Assembly (NCBI GenBank): GCA_033064195.1
Contig: JARBJD010000140.1
Location: 118,091 to 182,090, forward strand
Length of the DNA: 64,000 nt
Source: Blattamonas nauphoetae
Taxonomy: Eukaryota > Preaxostyla > Oxymonadida
Direction of reading: 5' to 3'
How positions within the stretch are numbered: position 1 is the stretch's first letter; each line of letters begins with the position of its first letter. The position numbers and the translations under genes are program-made. The notes below the pieces were generated by a model. That model saw only the letters and a program-made list of their open reading frames with translations. It was not told the DNA's origin and did not search any database. Positions 21,957 through 35,661 of this stretch are shown in pieces.

Positions 21957-24937
21957 ATGACGCAGGGAACCACAAAAACAATTGAGCAAGCGTTTTCGCA
22001 ACGATTGTTGGAGTTCTTTCAAGAGACTGAAGAACGAAAGTATGCTCATTATGTGTCACAAACTCACCTATTTTTTACACGCTTTATTCATCAAGACAAC
22101 AATATCAGAATCATATCAGAGCATTTATCGATGAGGAAACTGCTATTCCCATCGACTATTCCGAACTTGTGTTATTTTCAGCTGATCTTGCACAGATTTA
22201 CTTCGTCGAAGCTCACTAGTTTGAATCTTCGGTTTAACCACGTTTTTCACCATCTATTCGATTAAATTTCATTATAAAGTTTCGACAAATATGTTAGTCA
22301 GACGCTAGCGCAATTTGCACAAGAATGCTGCCCTGACGATATCAAGAATGACTTTATCGCCCAAAATCACTCAGCGAGCGATATTGATTATAGCATCAAA
22401 GGATTTACATCACGAACATCGTATATTTTCTCAATTATTAAATTCACTTATATAGACTCCGAGATCTTGGAGCAAACGACATTGGACATCTCACCAAAAT
22501 TCATGGCCAAGTGACCAGAGCAACTGAAATCCGGCCGGAGTTAGTTGAAGGATCGTTTATCTGCAAGCAATGTGCCATGATGCAACCAAAGGTGGAACAA
22601 CAATTCCGATACACTGTTCCAATCCAATGTGCTAATCAAACCTGCAACAACAGGAAGAACTGGGAACTTGTTGTCGGCGAATCCACTTTTGTGGATTGGC
22701 AAAAGATCAAAATCCAGGAATCACCGGATGAAATCCCAATAGGCTCACTTCCCCGTCGATTGGACGTTGTCCTCAGACGATCACTCTGTGACAAGGCCAA
22801 ACCAGGTGATCACTGTGTGTTCACGGGTATTCTTGTTGCCGTACCAGATGTGTCAGTATTGAAACTCCCTGGACAGACCACGAGGACCACTGGAGCGCAG
22901 ACCAGAATTGGAGGAGGAGTTGGAGCCTCACGTGGAGACGCTCAGGGTTTTGTCGCTCCAGGCATTCAAGGATTGAAGGAGACCGGTGGGCGTGACCTCT
23001 CCTATGGAATGTGCTTCATTGCTCTGGATGTTGAAAACGGGACTTCTCGCTCAAGTGAAGAGCTTTTCCAAGAGGTGGAGAGGGAAGAGAACGGAGAGAT
23101 TATCACCGAGTTGGAATACAAACCAGGAGTCAAGGAAAGACTCGATCAGATCAAAGCTCGTCTCAGAAGAGGAGGAAAGGACGTGTTTGATATTCTTGCG
23201 GAGTCTGTCGCTCCGTCGATTTGGGGTCATCTCGAAGTGAAGAAGGGCATCCTCCTCGCACTTGTGGGCGGAGTTCCCAAACCCGGAACGAACATCGAAG
23301 GTGAGGCCAATCCGCCGCTCAGAGGTGACATTAACGTCTGCATTGTTGGAGATCCCGCCACTGCAAAATCTCAACTTCTCCGCTCAGCTGCTGGAATTGC
23401 GCCACGATCGGTTCTCGCAACAGGGCAGTCCTCATCCGCAGCTGGTCTGACGGCAGCTGTTGTGAAGGACTCCGAAACAGGAGATTTCACAGTCGAGGCA
23501 GGAGCGATGATTCTCGGGGACAACGGCGTTGTCTGCATTGACGAGTTCGAGAAGATGGACCAAAACGATCAGGTCGCCATCCACGAAGCGATGGAACAGC
23601 AGACCATCACAATTGCCAAGGCAGGAATTCACGCGACGTTCAACGCTCGTTGTTCGGTGATTGCTGCGGCGAACCCGAAAGAAGGGGTGTACAACTCATC
23701 GAAACCTCTTCGCGACAACATCGACCTCTCCGCTGCGATCATGTCACGTTTCGATCTGTTCTACGTCATTCTCGACGAGCCAGATTCACAACTCGATCGG
23801 AAGCTCGCAGATTATGTGATTAGTGTTCGACAGAATCCAGAGGCGAAGTACGACGAACTTGTCATGAATTCACAAATCCTCCCTCGCGAAGACTTGATCT
23901 TCTACATCAACGCATCGAAGCACTGGAAACCGCAATGGACAGACAACGCTGCACTCGCACTGAAACAAGCGTACCTGCAAGCAAGAGAGGAGGACTCGAA
24001 TGTGAACTCGAATCACGGCTCGTCGTCTTACAGAATCACAGTCCGGCAGTTGGAGTCGATGATCAGAATGTCTGAAGCGCTTGCCAAGATAAACCTCGCA
24101 AGCGAGATCCACGAGCGGTATGTGTGGACCGCATATCGATTGATGATGCAGTCGGTCTCCTCACTGAAGAGAGAACAGGAGCAGGTCCTGATTGAGGAAC
24201 CAATTGAGTTCGATGTCGAACCAAACGCGGTGGAACAGATCATCATCCAGCAGGAACAGGACCTTCTCGACGCGGCTCCTCACTCAATCCCATCGATGGA
24301 TTCACAACTCCCGCCAAGCAGCTCGTCAATGCTGTCTCTCCCACCGGATTCACATCATGTTGATTCGCTTCCTGGGACACTTCCTCTTCCACCGTCGTCT
24401 TCGCAAGCATCTGGATCACAAATGATGTCATCACAAATCCCATCTTCACAAGCACCGCCTTCTCTCCTTCCGTCCCAGCTTGAATCGGAGGATGGACTGA
24501 GGAAAGAGAAACGAGCGGCCATGGAAAGAGATGACTCTGAGCCAAAGAAAACATCACAACTGAAAGGGAAGAAGATGCTGAAGATTACATCAAAAGATTT
24601 TGCTGCAGTTCGTAAGGTGATTGTCACGACAGCCAATCAACGAAGAGAAGAAGCTATTTCAAAGGCTTGGTTGATTGGAACAGTTGCAACGGCTTTGATG
24701 AAAGTGGAAGAAACTGGGTCTCTCGGATATCTCCAGGAAAGACCGTCTCTTCCTGTCCAAGTCCTCAAAGTTCGTCTTGTTCTGAACAAGATGATCACGG
24801 ATCACGATGCTTTTAGAGAAGTTAATGATGAGAAAGATGAAACTGAAGATATTGAACGTGTGCCAGGACTGAACGATAAAGATTTTACCGAAACGCTGAG
24901 ATTCCGTCCAGAGTACAGTTTTGAAGATGAAGAATAA
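21957..24937 (+). CDS. MCM6: DNA replication licensing factor MCM6
   Basis: Four exons, 21957-22039, 22096-22218, 22280-22420 and 22456-24937 (introns 56, 61 and 35 nt), give 942 residues ending TAA. Subunit of the MCM2-7 replicative helicase. The zinc ribbon has CKQC (about 152-155) and CANQTC (174-179). The MCM6-type linker is PGIQGLKETGGRDLSYGMCF. The ATPase has Walker A GDPATAKSQ (about 414-422), Walker B CIDEFEKM (476-483) and arginine finger SRFD (546-549). The sensor region ITVRQLESMIRMSEALAKI is typical of MCM6. After the AAA+ core there is a Gln/Ser/Pro-rich linker, then a C-terminal winged-helix segment (near KKMLKITSKDFAAVRKVIV). Human MCM6 has 821 residues; the excess is mainly the linker and the RTTGAQTRIGGGVGASRG insert. 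Confidence 0.95.
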
Positions 24938-25059
24938 AGAGATTGTTGTCTAATCTCATTTTAATTTGCATTTCACTCCATTGAACGTTGTTTTTGTTGC
25001 TTATTTCAGGCCAAAACATTCGATCAAACCACCGATTTGAAATCAATCACGAAATCATT

Positions 25060-25981
25060 ATGACAACGAGAGCTATTACACTCAGTTTGTCAAATTTCAA
25101 TCAATTTGTCTTTTTTTCCATTTTTGGGAAGTGTTTCCACTCTCCATCCTCGACTACTCATATTTCTCGTAAGCTCTCATTTTTCTCATCTTATCTTTTG
25201 TGTCCTCGATTCTGATCGTGTAATTGGCTTCTTTTCACAGCTCCCTTCTCAATGCGTCATTTTGGCACTGGGAATACTCAAAAAAAGGTTCAGATGCCAT
25301 GCACACCTGACGAATTTCTCGATGCCGTCAATAGCGAATATGAAGGAGAAAAGATTGTAGACGGAAAAAATCTGAAAGGAAAAGATTGTCTTGTTGATGG
25401 ATATGCTCCTTTTTGCAAGCATATTTTCATCAAAAACATCTGGAACATCGAAAAGAATATTGTTGAGATCACTCCTGAAATTGAACCATTAATCCGGTTT
25501 TTTGATCTTATTTCTTTATGTTGAATGCTTTTAGTCATTTTTTCTGATGTCATTCTATATTAATTCTCTCTCAATTGTCAATCATCACAATCAGATCAGG
25601 ATACATCCGCCGTACACCAGCAGAACTTCCTGTTCTCTGTCGCTGGCTTCCACGTGCTGCTGCATCGTCTCTCTTGAAACCATCAATTTATATTGATGTT
25701 ATCCTGTATTCGGCGGAACAATGCAAGGATGAGGGAGAATCAATTGGTGATTCACTGTGGGGTGTTGTTGGATTGATTCCATGTGACACAGAAACAGAGT
25801 ATCCAATGGCACCAATAACTGCAATGAGAAATGCATTAGGTTTGTGTACACTTTGTGTTCATCAACAATCAACTTCACAGGGATTTCTGAGGGAGGAAGT
25901 GGAGTTCCGATCGATCGAGATGCTTATGAAAAGTCAGCATCATTCTGGGACAAACATATTAATGTTGAGGATGGTGAGTAA
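25060..25981 (+). CDS. DUF3228 family protein
   Basis: Four exons, 25060-25168, 25241-25496, 25595-25839 and 25881-25981 (introns 72, 98 and 41 nt), give 236 residues ending TAA. The family match is from memory of conserved blocks: RHFGTG near the start, DGYAPFCKHIF, ITPEIEPLIRSGYIRRTP, ELPVLCRWLPR, IDVILYSAEQ, WGVVGLIP, MAPITAMRNALG and SEGGSGVPIDRDAYEKS. These proteins occur in bacteria, plants and protists; their biochemical function is not established. The first exon (residues 1-36) is less certain because it has no conserved sequence. Confidence 0.75.
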
Positions 25982-26232
25982 TTGATATTTGAGTCACTCT
26001 TTTCACGCATCATCTTGAACCTCTTGATAGTAGGTTGAATGCAATCCAGTTTCAATCTGAGACCCTTTAGTTTGTGTGTAGTTGTTGTGCTTCAGATTTG
26101 ACGCAGACAGCAATGTACAGAAAGGAAGATGTGAAATGAAAGAAAAAACAGAGGTCGGTTACTCCAACCTCAAGTCGAATCGAAGAAAAAAAACTGCTAC
26201 GCTAAAATAAAAAAAGGAGTCCTATCACGTCA

Positions 26233-29200
26233 TCACTTCTCTCCCTCTTCCACAAATCGATATTGGTTCTTTTCTTTGTCGAAGACCCATTTCCCAGCAG
26301 GAATCTCTTCCTCTTCCCTTTCTTCTCCGTACGAGTCTTGCTTCTCGTCGTCATCATCATAGTCTTCGCCAAGCACGTTCTCAGCAAAGCCTGCCATCGA
26401 AACTGAATACGCCATTGTGCTGGCGTTTCTTTTCTCGTCTGACGCTTTGTTGATGGGCGACGCTGCAAGCTGAGCTTCCGGAGACATGCCTGGTGGAATC
26501 TGGAGACCTGTCATGCCACTCGCAAGCTCGCGCAGATACTCCATCTCAGCACCAGTTTCTCCCCAGCTGTCAGTGTCCTCGATGGTTGAGTGGGGAGTGG
26601 ACTGCACGTGGGATGGTGGGTGGCGGGTGTTCCGTTCGGTTCGAAGACGCTCTTCGTCGCTGGAATAAGAATCAAGATCGTCGGTGTGAGATTGGGGGAG
26701 TGAATGAGAATTGTGGGAATGATTTGAGAAATGAGATGAAGCGTAAGATGAGACTGTTTCCTGAGCTGAAGACATTGAATGGATGGACGAGGCTGGAGAT
26801 GGTTGTGTTAGAGTCTCCGCTGCTAATCCAGTCGATTGAAGGGTTGAAGTCTGCTCGACTGGTTCCGTCTCCTCGTCTGTCTCGGCCTTCTTGTCAACTC
26901 TTTGAAGGTCCTTCACAGAATGAGATTTTTGATGAGGTTCGAGAGACGTTGAAGAGATGGTATGTCTGCTTTTTCCTCGTTTCCGCTTCCGCATGTTTTG
27001 AGGACGAACACTCGACCCTCTTTTGCTGTCCAGATCGTCCTCCTCTTCAACCAACTTCCGCGCATTCAGCAAAGCATTCAAATGTGCTTTAAACCGCTCT
27101 GTCTGCGAGTTGGCAGGTTCCTTGATATCTGACTTCTCTCCTGTGACAACATAAATTCCGTCCCGATCAAATGAAGACACCTTCGTATCAACGTTTTCGT
27201 GCTGTTCCTGGATGGGAGTGGTGGTCGGGAGCATCAGATGCCCGTACGGTGTGTGGTGTTGATACTGTTGATATGGTCCGGTTGTCGGGAAAATGAAGAG
27301 ATCGCTTTCGAGTGGTGACACGTGCTGTGTCGGTCTGAGCATTGAATGTTGAGGGATGCTTCCTGCATGTGTGGGGACATTAGTGTGATGTGCTGGAGCA
27401 GAGGATCCAATCAGCATCACATTCTCAAAACAGTTATCGTCTGTTTCGCTCGCATCGTCGCCTCCAAAAGGATAGTGCAGAACCGATGCTGGTTCCGTTG
27501 ATGAGACATCGTGATCGCTAACATCTTTTGATGGTGAGAGAGACTGCCGCTTGGGAGTGCGAGGACGAGTGATGGGAATGAGAGGTTTGATGAAGTCGGA
27601 GCGAGGATTCTTCCCAGGGAGCCTCCGACTCTCCTTCCGCACGTCGTGGTTCTTGACCTCATCTTTCAGTTGAGCCAGGAATGATATCTCGCTTGTGTTC
27701 GATGAATCGTCTTCATCAGTCTTCAGCCCGACTGACGATTGTGAGGACAGTGATGAGCTCTTTGACCGTCCTTGTGTTCGAGTCCGTTCATTCTGACTGA
27801 ACTGCACTCTCTTCTTCATCGGCGGGGTCTTTCGATAAACATGACTCTGTCCGTATTGTTTATCTTCGAAGAGAGTGTCCACATCGCACTGCATAATCGG
27901 TCTTCCTTCGAATGCGGGTGGTTTCGAGTGGTTTTTGAAAGGAGAGTAGTCTTCGGGGGGTTTGTGGGAGTGTTGGCTGAGCTGAAACGAACGCGGACTG
28001 CGACGGTCGTTCATGCGGCTGATCGCTTGAGGAACATCGGAAGGGGGTAGGCTTGTCGTTCGAGGGTTGGGGAGGGGCTGGTTGTGAGAGTAGGCATTCG
28101 GGTTGGCGTATCGAGACATGGGAGGATGAGCTGAGTGGTTGCGTTGGGAAGAAGAGAGTGGATTGCGGTTGGAAAGAGAAGCTTCTACACTTCCGTACAC
28201 ATCATTCCGAGCAGGCATCTGCGGGGTCTCGACATACACACCGTCAGGTTGCAGCATCATCACACTCACACTCTGGGGAGGAGATGAGGAATCAAACTGC
28301 ATTGAAAGCTGGCGGGCGCGAGGGGGCTGCCAGGAGGGGATGGAGGTGGGCAGAGCGGTTGTGTCTGGAGGACCATGGTCGACTGGAGATGTCCGATTCG
28401 AGAGTGAAGCACGGCTGGAACTTCCCTTTCGGTATTTTTCCTCTTCCTCGTTCACACTCCGCCAGGTTCGAACCGCCGGACCAAAATCCTCAAACGAACG
28501 CTGATTGCCGGGCACGTAGCGCGGAGACGTCATGGCTACGGAAGCTGGGATGGAGGACGGGTCGTCTGGAACGTTGACTGGGACAGAGAGGTTTCGCTGT
28601 GGTCTGCGGATAGCGTAAGGTGTGGTTGATCCGCTGGGGTTGTTCATGAACAGGAAAGGATGACTCGCTTGCGGGTTGGTGGTGAGGAGAGGGGGAGCGG
28701 GTGGGACTCCGGTGAGGATACCACGCTCGGTGATCCACACTTTGTTGTCGTTGTTGCGCTCTTTCCACTCTTCTTCCATCTGCTCGGCTTGAACTTCGTC
28801 GTTCACGCGTTCCTCTTCGACTTTGAACGAGGTGAGCGATTTGTCGAACAGGAATGGGCTGATGACGGTTCTGTACTCCCTCTTCCAATCTTCGAAGATG
28901 TGGAGTTGCTCCTGTGTGCTGATTGTGTAGTGGAGCGGTGTGCGATTGACAGAATGGACGGATGACATGGACGATACATCTGTATCGGTTTCGGGATCGG
29001 GTTCATTGTCTTCCTTCTTTTGATCTTTTGATTCGTCCTGATCGTCGTTCTCGACAGTCTCGAATTTCTCGTCGATGGCAGCTTCTGTCAAAGGAACAAC
29101 TGTGCTTGCTCCGAGTGAATTCTGTGAATGGAAAGATGCGACACGAGCATTGGGGAAAGAGGATGTGGAGTCGTTCGTTGAAGATGTGAGTCTGTTCTCA

Positions 29201-31672
29201 CGGTATCGCTCAGTTAGGGCCTCAATTCGATCTGTTTTCTTCCGCCCGCTCTTCTGATCCATCAACCTTTCCCATTTCATTCGCTCGTTTTTCAGAAATC
29301 CTCTCATCTTCTCAGCCATAAAGCCAAGGTCTGGCTCGCGCATGTCGGGTGTGGTGAAGTGTTTGATGAGGTTGGGAGAGTCAGTGGTGATGGTTGTGTT
29401 GGGATGCTGTTGGTCGGGAGTTTTCGTGTCAGTGGTGTCATTTGGAGGGATGAGGAATTTGGTGGGAAGGGTGATGTGTTGGGTGGGTGGAGGAACGGCG
29501 GTCGATGCGGGTGTGACAGTGATGATTGTGACGGGAGTGGGAGTTTGGGATGGGGCTGAGGGGGGATTGTCTGGGATGGAGAGTGGGGTTGTTGATGTGA
29601 TGGTGGGGAGCTCGTTTTGATCTGAAGCATTGTCTTCTTTGTTTTCCTGCTCCTCTTCTTGTTTTGGTTCTTCCTCGGCGTGTATCCTCTTTTTTTCTTC
29701 TTCTTTCAATCGTTCCTCTTCCTCCATTCTCTTTCTTTCCTCGTCTTCCATTCTCTTTCTTTCCTCCTCTTCCATCCTTTGAATCTCCTCCTTCTTTTTC
29801 CTCTCTTCTTCCTGATTCTTCTCTTTCAATGCCAACTCCATCTTCACCTTTCTCATTTTCTTTGCCTTCCGCGAGCTACACAACCCAGACTCCTTCCTCT
29901 CCGCGTGTGAGATCGGATGCCCAAATGAATGTGATGTGAATGGATGGGCAACTGCCTCTTCCACTTTCAATCGCTGACTCCAATCCTTCCGCATCATCTG
30001 TGACAGCAGATCCTCGAAGAGGGGGTGGCAGGATGTGCTGTCAGACGATAAGCTCTCTTCGGTGCTGCTTCTCCGAGATTTTGATGGACTTGATTGTGTA
30101 TGCTTTGATCGATGGGTCGAACGACTGGAATGTTTGGAGCGAGCGGCTTCACGCTGTCTTCTTCGTTCTTCAGCAAGCCGCCGTTTTCTCTTCTCTTTCC
30201 TTCGTCTGTTCTCCCGAGTTTTCCACGCCTTCTCAAAATCAATTTTTCCCTTCTTAATCTCTTCAAATAAACCTGCTTCTGTCTCAGATTGGAATGGAAG
30301 GACCCCAAATGCGAGACAGAAGAGGGTGACGCCCATTGCGTACACATCACACGGACGCCCGTAATAGCCGTGTCCATCAAACATTTCGGGGGCATAAAAT
30401 GACGGAGTACCAACTGTGTCGGTAAAAAGATGAAATTCAGAGACAGTGAGTGAGTCTGCTGTGGCACCTGGTGTTGGGGAGATCATCCGCTGGTATGCCG
30501 ATGACGCAGAGATATGTTGGCTGTTGAGAGAGGGATGCTTAGAGTCAGAGGGGGCAACAGAAGCTGAGGAATGTTTTTCAAGTTGATGGGCGCGTGCAGG
30601 ATTAATCCAGCTCGACCCAAAGTCAGATATTTTGAGATGTCCGTCCTCAGAAACAAGAAGATTGGCAGGTTTAATATCCCGATGCACAACACCCCGAGAA
30701 TGCATGTAAGCAAGACCCAGAAGAAGTTCTCTGAGATAGTGACGGATCAGCGAGAAAGGGAGCGGGACAGGATCACTCTCCATGTGCATGATCGCACCAC
30801 CTTGAGCAAGCTCAATAACTAAAAACAGCTTATTTGTTTGAGCATCCGATAGTACCTCTACAAGACGGATGATATGAGGATGGTTGAGGAGACGCATGAT
30901 TCTGATTTCATTCTGTAGCGCGATGAGAGGCGGGAGAGTTCCTGTTTGTTTTCGGGCTAAATCACTCAGACGAATGATTTTAAGTGCCTGATATTGTGTG
31001 GGAGTTGAAGAAGAAGGAGATGTGGGCGTATGATATGAAAATGGAATGTTTCAATAAAATCATGGAGAAAAAACATAGAAAAAGATAAGAAACATATAGA
31101 ACATTTGAGAAGATATGAATTCCTTTCTGAGTCGAACATACGTATGATTCATGAGTTTTTAAGTCCTCACATCGTACAACTTTCGCAAAACTTCCCTGGC
31201 CAATTTCAGACTGAAGTTGATAATTATTGAGTATTTTTGAACCATCTGAACCACGACTATTCACAACCTTGGTCGCTTCTAGGGAGAAGAGAGGTGGGGC
31301 TGGAGGGATTGAGACGCCTTCCGGAACCTGGGAGACTGCTGCTGGTAACATAAAGAGATCAGGAAGCGCAGTCGATATAGAGGGTTCTGGACTGGGATCG
31401 TCATGTGTTGAATCAATCGTGTAGATAGGATCATCATTGTTGGATGTTTCAGGGTCATCAAATTCCACAGCAGACGGCATTGGATATAATGTGTCAAGAT
31501 GCATAGACTGGACTGTATCTGTTGATGATTCGGGGATGTGCGCGGGGAGTTGAGGTGTATATGGCTGGTTGTGGTGCTGTTGTTGATTGATGCGATAAGG
31601 GTGACTGCCTGGAGTCACCGGTTCTGGATGAGATGGAAACTTCGGTAGAACTGATGACGCCCGAGGACCCAT
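26233..31672 (-). CDS. CAMKK/Elm-type serine/threonine protein kinase with very long disordered tail
   Basis: Two exons (31672-31142 and 30987-26233, intron 154 nt phase 0) give 1,761 residues ending TGA. The ATG at 31672 was chosen over an upstream TTG. The kinase domain spans roughly residues 150-450: IGQGSFAKVV glycine loop, ALKII lysine (180), HPHIIRLVEVL, VVHRDIKPANLL (Asp 281), SEDGHLKISDFGSS (DFG 299-301), and activation segment end GTPSFYAPE with DVYAMGVTLFC. The EVL and EDGHLKISDFG wording is typical of CaMKK/LKB1-activating and fungal Elm1/Sak1 kinases, so an upstream kinase of an AMPK-like enzyme is plausible. Between the APE and the domain end there is a basic Ser insert. The C-terminal 1,300 residues are low complexity, with a Glu/Lys/Arg coiled stretch (RKRMEEEERLKEEEKKRI) and many Ser/Pro sites. 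Confidence 0.88.
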
Positions 31673-31856
31673 GATGTGTCTGGAGATTAAAACATAAGAA
31701 TCCAAGAAGGTAGTGTGATCGAGCCACTCTCAGTTTTTGGATGAAATGGGATATTCCGATATTTGCGGTAATAACTTGCTAAATTTAATATTGTGCAATG
31801 GAAGAGTAGTTTCATTCAATAAATTATGATCGTGAAGTGAGTAAAACAATATTCAA

Positions 31857-34800
31857 TCAAATATAGTAAAAACCTTTTCGAACCACATCTCGGACAATCG
31901 ACATGACCTTTCCGGCCTCTCCCTTAATTCTCAATCCTGTAGCATCCTTCTTCACAAACACTTTTCCTTCGATTTTGATCTCCCCTGCCTGTATATGTTC
32001 CACTTTTAGTCCTTTTTTCCTCAACTCTCTCTGAATGTCGATGATTGTGATTCCTGTCCCCCAAGCAAACACATTCCCTGCACTGGTACGCAGAGAGACC
32101 TCATCGTCATCTTCCTTCTCCAGCTCCTCTCGCACTTTCTGATCGTCAGAAATGATCTGGCCAAGTGTTGTCTCCGAAAGGTCGAACTGGGGGGGAGGTG
32201 GAGTCTCAAACTCATCCACAATCGGGCTGGGAATAACTCTCTTTCGTGTCACTCCTCTCTTCTCGCTCTCTGCCGACATCTCGTAACGGGGCGATTCTGG
32301 GTCACCACCGAGTCTGTTGACCCATCCGCGGATTCGGGCGAGGCGGACAGGCTGATGGGTGGTTGAGGACGAGTCGCGAGAGAAGGAGGACGGGAGTGCA
32401 TTAACGAGATGGTCGGAGAGAATGACGGTTGTGGAGCGGGATGGTGGGGCGAGGAGAACAGGCGAGATTACAGATGAGGGGGAGAACGGTGAGGAGAAGA
32501 GTTTTGACAACAGCTCTGGACGTGTTATTTGAGTGTTGGCAGATGGGAAAAGCTGTGAAAGAAGACGGGTCGATGAAAGAATGTGGGTTGGGAAGGAGCG
32601 AGTGGATGACACGAGATATCGATGCTTGTCAGCGATAGATGCGACTCTTCGGACAACGCGTTCTTCGTCCTCGTTTCTTCTCTCGTTTCCTGCCTCGTCC
32701 TCTTCCGCTCGGAGCCATTCCAAAGTTTCCAGATCTTCCGGTACGTTGTCCCCACACATCTTCCACCTCATTCCCAACCTTGACAATTCCCGATACTCTC
32801 CAAACTCGGTCACGGATGCTGACGATGCTGGAATGTGGGAAAGGCTAAATTGAGTGGAATCGCTGGGGATCTGGGCGGATTGCTTGGGTGTTGTCGTACA
32901 AGCGTGAAATCCGCTGAGTGCTTCTGTGAGAATCTGGTGAGTGAGGGAGTCCTTCTCAATCTCCTCCCTTCCCCAACCACGATCTCCAAAGAGAACAGTG
33001 TGTCTCGGTTTCAGCTCATCCATCAAACTCTCCACACCTGTCTTCCCCTCCACCCCTGAAAAAGGCGCGATCACAAATCGACACTGAATAATGGTGGTTT
33101 TCTCCATCTCAATGAAAGTCGTTGGGGCAGCACCAGAAGCGATGATGGAATAGAACATGGACAGTCGGAGCGGATGGACCTTTCGATGGGTCAGGCGGAC
33201 TGGGAGTTTCTCGAAGGACGAAGAAAGTGGGCCTTCGATGGCGGGGATGATGGTATCGAGGTCGTTGAGGAGTGAAGCGTATTCGGCGGAGGTTGGAGAG
33301 AGTAGGGAGAGGTGAGAGTATGTCGACGAGATGAGACGTTCACGGTGATGGGATTCTCTTGACGAGACTTCTTCCTGCAGGGTGAGGGAATAACAAAGCG
33401 ATGAAAGGAGGAGATTCAGAAATGACTACGAAAGACGACAAATGATGACGACAACGAAAGACGATGATAACAAACCCCGATTGTGGCTGCTATTCCGACA
33501 CCGAACCTGTCGACAGCGAGAGTGGTATCCAGCTCAGCTACATCGCCCTGCTTCATCTCGGGGAGAGAGACAGGTGTGAGGCTGGTGATGAGTGTGTGGC
33601 CGTCGCTGATGTGGTTGAGTTCCACAAGACCAATTGAATCGTGGGTTGTGTGAGGATACTTCGTGAATGGGAAGACAGGGGATGTTCTGGGAAGGAGAAG
33701 AAAGAAAGTGAATGGAGAATGATGAGAAATGATCGATAAAAGAAAGAGAAAAGAGAATGATTAAATGATTGATGAAAGCAAGAGAACGAATTAATTCCAT
33801 ACTCACTCTCATTCAGCCTGAACAAGCTCATGGGCTCTCCAAACATGGCGATGTCCCTCTGCTGCACAGACTCCTCGACTTGCTCGTCTGCCATAGCTTC
33901 CAGCTCAGATTCATCAAACCGCTTCTGCTTCTCAAAGTCCTGCATGAAATCAGGTTCGTTCTCCTCCAACTTTCGCTTCTGGTTGGGTTGAATATCATCA
34001 GAGTCTCCGAACGTTTCCTGTTCGTCTTGCGGTTCTGGTCGGAACTGCCTGTCCCAGTCTTCGCGGGCACGTCCTTTCAGCAGAACAAGTTTGTTCCCAC
34101 GGTATACCACAGATAGCTTATCTGATTTGGTTGTGTTGACTGTAAAGTGCTCATCCACTCGTTTTTTGAGCTCAGTGAGGTGGGCAGCTTCAGTGAAGAC
34201 GATGGAGTTGGACTGATTGGAGCAGAAATCGAGGAAGTAGTCTGTTGTTGCAGACGAGGCAAATAAGGACGAAAAAGAGCAAAATATGCAGTATGGTGGA
34301 TTGTATCGGTGAAGTTCCTCAAATGAAGTCAGAACTCGGAGATTAGGGCCGAGTGGGAGTGAATTTTCTCGAGATTCTTCCTGGAGCTTGGTAGAGATGT
34401 ATTTTGTGGAATAAGAAAGAAGAGCCGATGAATATTCCGCAAGTGGATGAATGAAGGCGATGGTAAAGCTTGAAGGTCCTCGATTCCGATCAAGGGAGAG
34501 AATTAGCTGGAAGACTCGTCCAGATGGACTAACAGGAATCAAAACGTTTCCTCTATTTGTGAGTGTATCAATAACACTATCTAAAGTGGATAGAAGAGAC
34601 AAAAATGAGAACAAACCAACGAATGCTGCCTCTGGATTGTCATCAGATTCAACGTTTGTGATAAGTGGTTTCATTCCGGGTCCATCAAAAAGCGTGTAAA
34701 GCGGGGCCCATTCATCGTTTCTACTCGAAGGATCTTGTGAATTTTGTTCCCTTGAAAAGATGGAAGGAGGATTTGGGGTGATGGTTGTGAAGAGTTGGAC

Positions 34801-35572
34801 ATCTCGCTGAGTCTCTTCATTATGGTCCTCACTAAGTTCTTTTCCACAAAAAGAAGCTGGGTCAAGGAGAGTTTCGGGGGCTGTATTGAACGAAGGTGCA
34901 TAGATGTAGAGTGACGATTCGTCAAGGAGGATCTCCCAAGAGACGGACCCAACAGTCCTTCCACAGAGTCGCGGAGTCACAAGAAGATCTATGAGATATG
35001 ACATAAAGGAATTAGCAGACTGAGACTAGATGGAATTGGAACTCTCTCTCCAATATCCACGTTGATGACAAAGTTAAAAACGTTGTTTATGTCTATCATG
35101 GAAAATGGTGGGACCTTCCCATCATTAAAAACTGAGATAAATGCATCAAATAAGTTGACTTGGAGCATTCTCCATGTCAGCATCGGGATAAAGACAACTG
35201 GATTGATGGAATGTTGTTGGAGGATTGTACAGAGGAGAGGGAGAGCTCCACCAAAACATAATGACGGGGATGAGATAAGAATGAGATCAATTGTTCCGCC
35301 TGCATTCAAATATCTGAGATAGACGATGTATTGAGAAAACGAAAGAGAATTATGTCGAAATGGAGTTTTGGAGGGAAAACAGACTGAATCAGTGGTTCTA
35401 TGAGTACAACATCAAGATTATCACTTATACCACAATCCAAAAGAATGTTTAGTCCATTGAGACGGAGAAGAAAGGAATAGGCTGTGTTATCGAACGAATA
35501 AAGTGGAGTGACAAGTTGTTGTTGACTCTGTGAAGGAATTGGATTAAAATCACTCCCTACATGGTCTTGCAT
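31857..35572 (-). CDS. CPSF2: Cleavage and polyadenylation specificity factor subunit 2 (CPSF-100)
   Basis: Five exons, 35572-35341, 35299-35027, 34988-33803, 33686-33476 and 33374-31857 (introns 41, 38, 116 and 101 nt), give 1,139 residues ending TGA. CPSF-100 is the non-catalytic metallo-beta-lactamase/beta-CASP partner of CPSF-73 in pre-mRNA 3' cleavage. Sequence evidence: LNILLDCGI near the start, then TIDLILISSPS and FGGALPLL, which replace the HxHxDH zinc motif, as expected for the inactive subunit. GRTVGSVSWEI follows (human HMIGGTIWKI), then the beta-CASP GNVLIPVSPSGRVFQLIL. Later come TTIIQCRFVIAPFSGVEGK and MDELKPRHTVLFG (human IKARVTYIDYEGRSDG, MKPRQLIIVHG). The C-terminus has VFAWGTGITIIDIQRELRKK. 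It is longer than human (782 aa) because of acidic and Ser-rich inserts. Confidence 0.88.
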
Positions 35573-35661
35573 GGAGACTTAACACAGAGAACAACGTCGT
35601 GTACACTCCACGTGATTCCCGAAGCCAGTCTTCCCATAACATTTGTTCTTTCTTTGTGTCC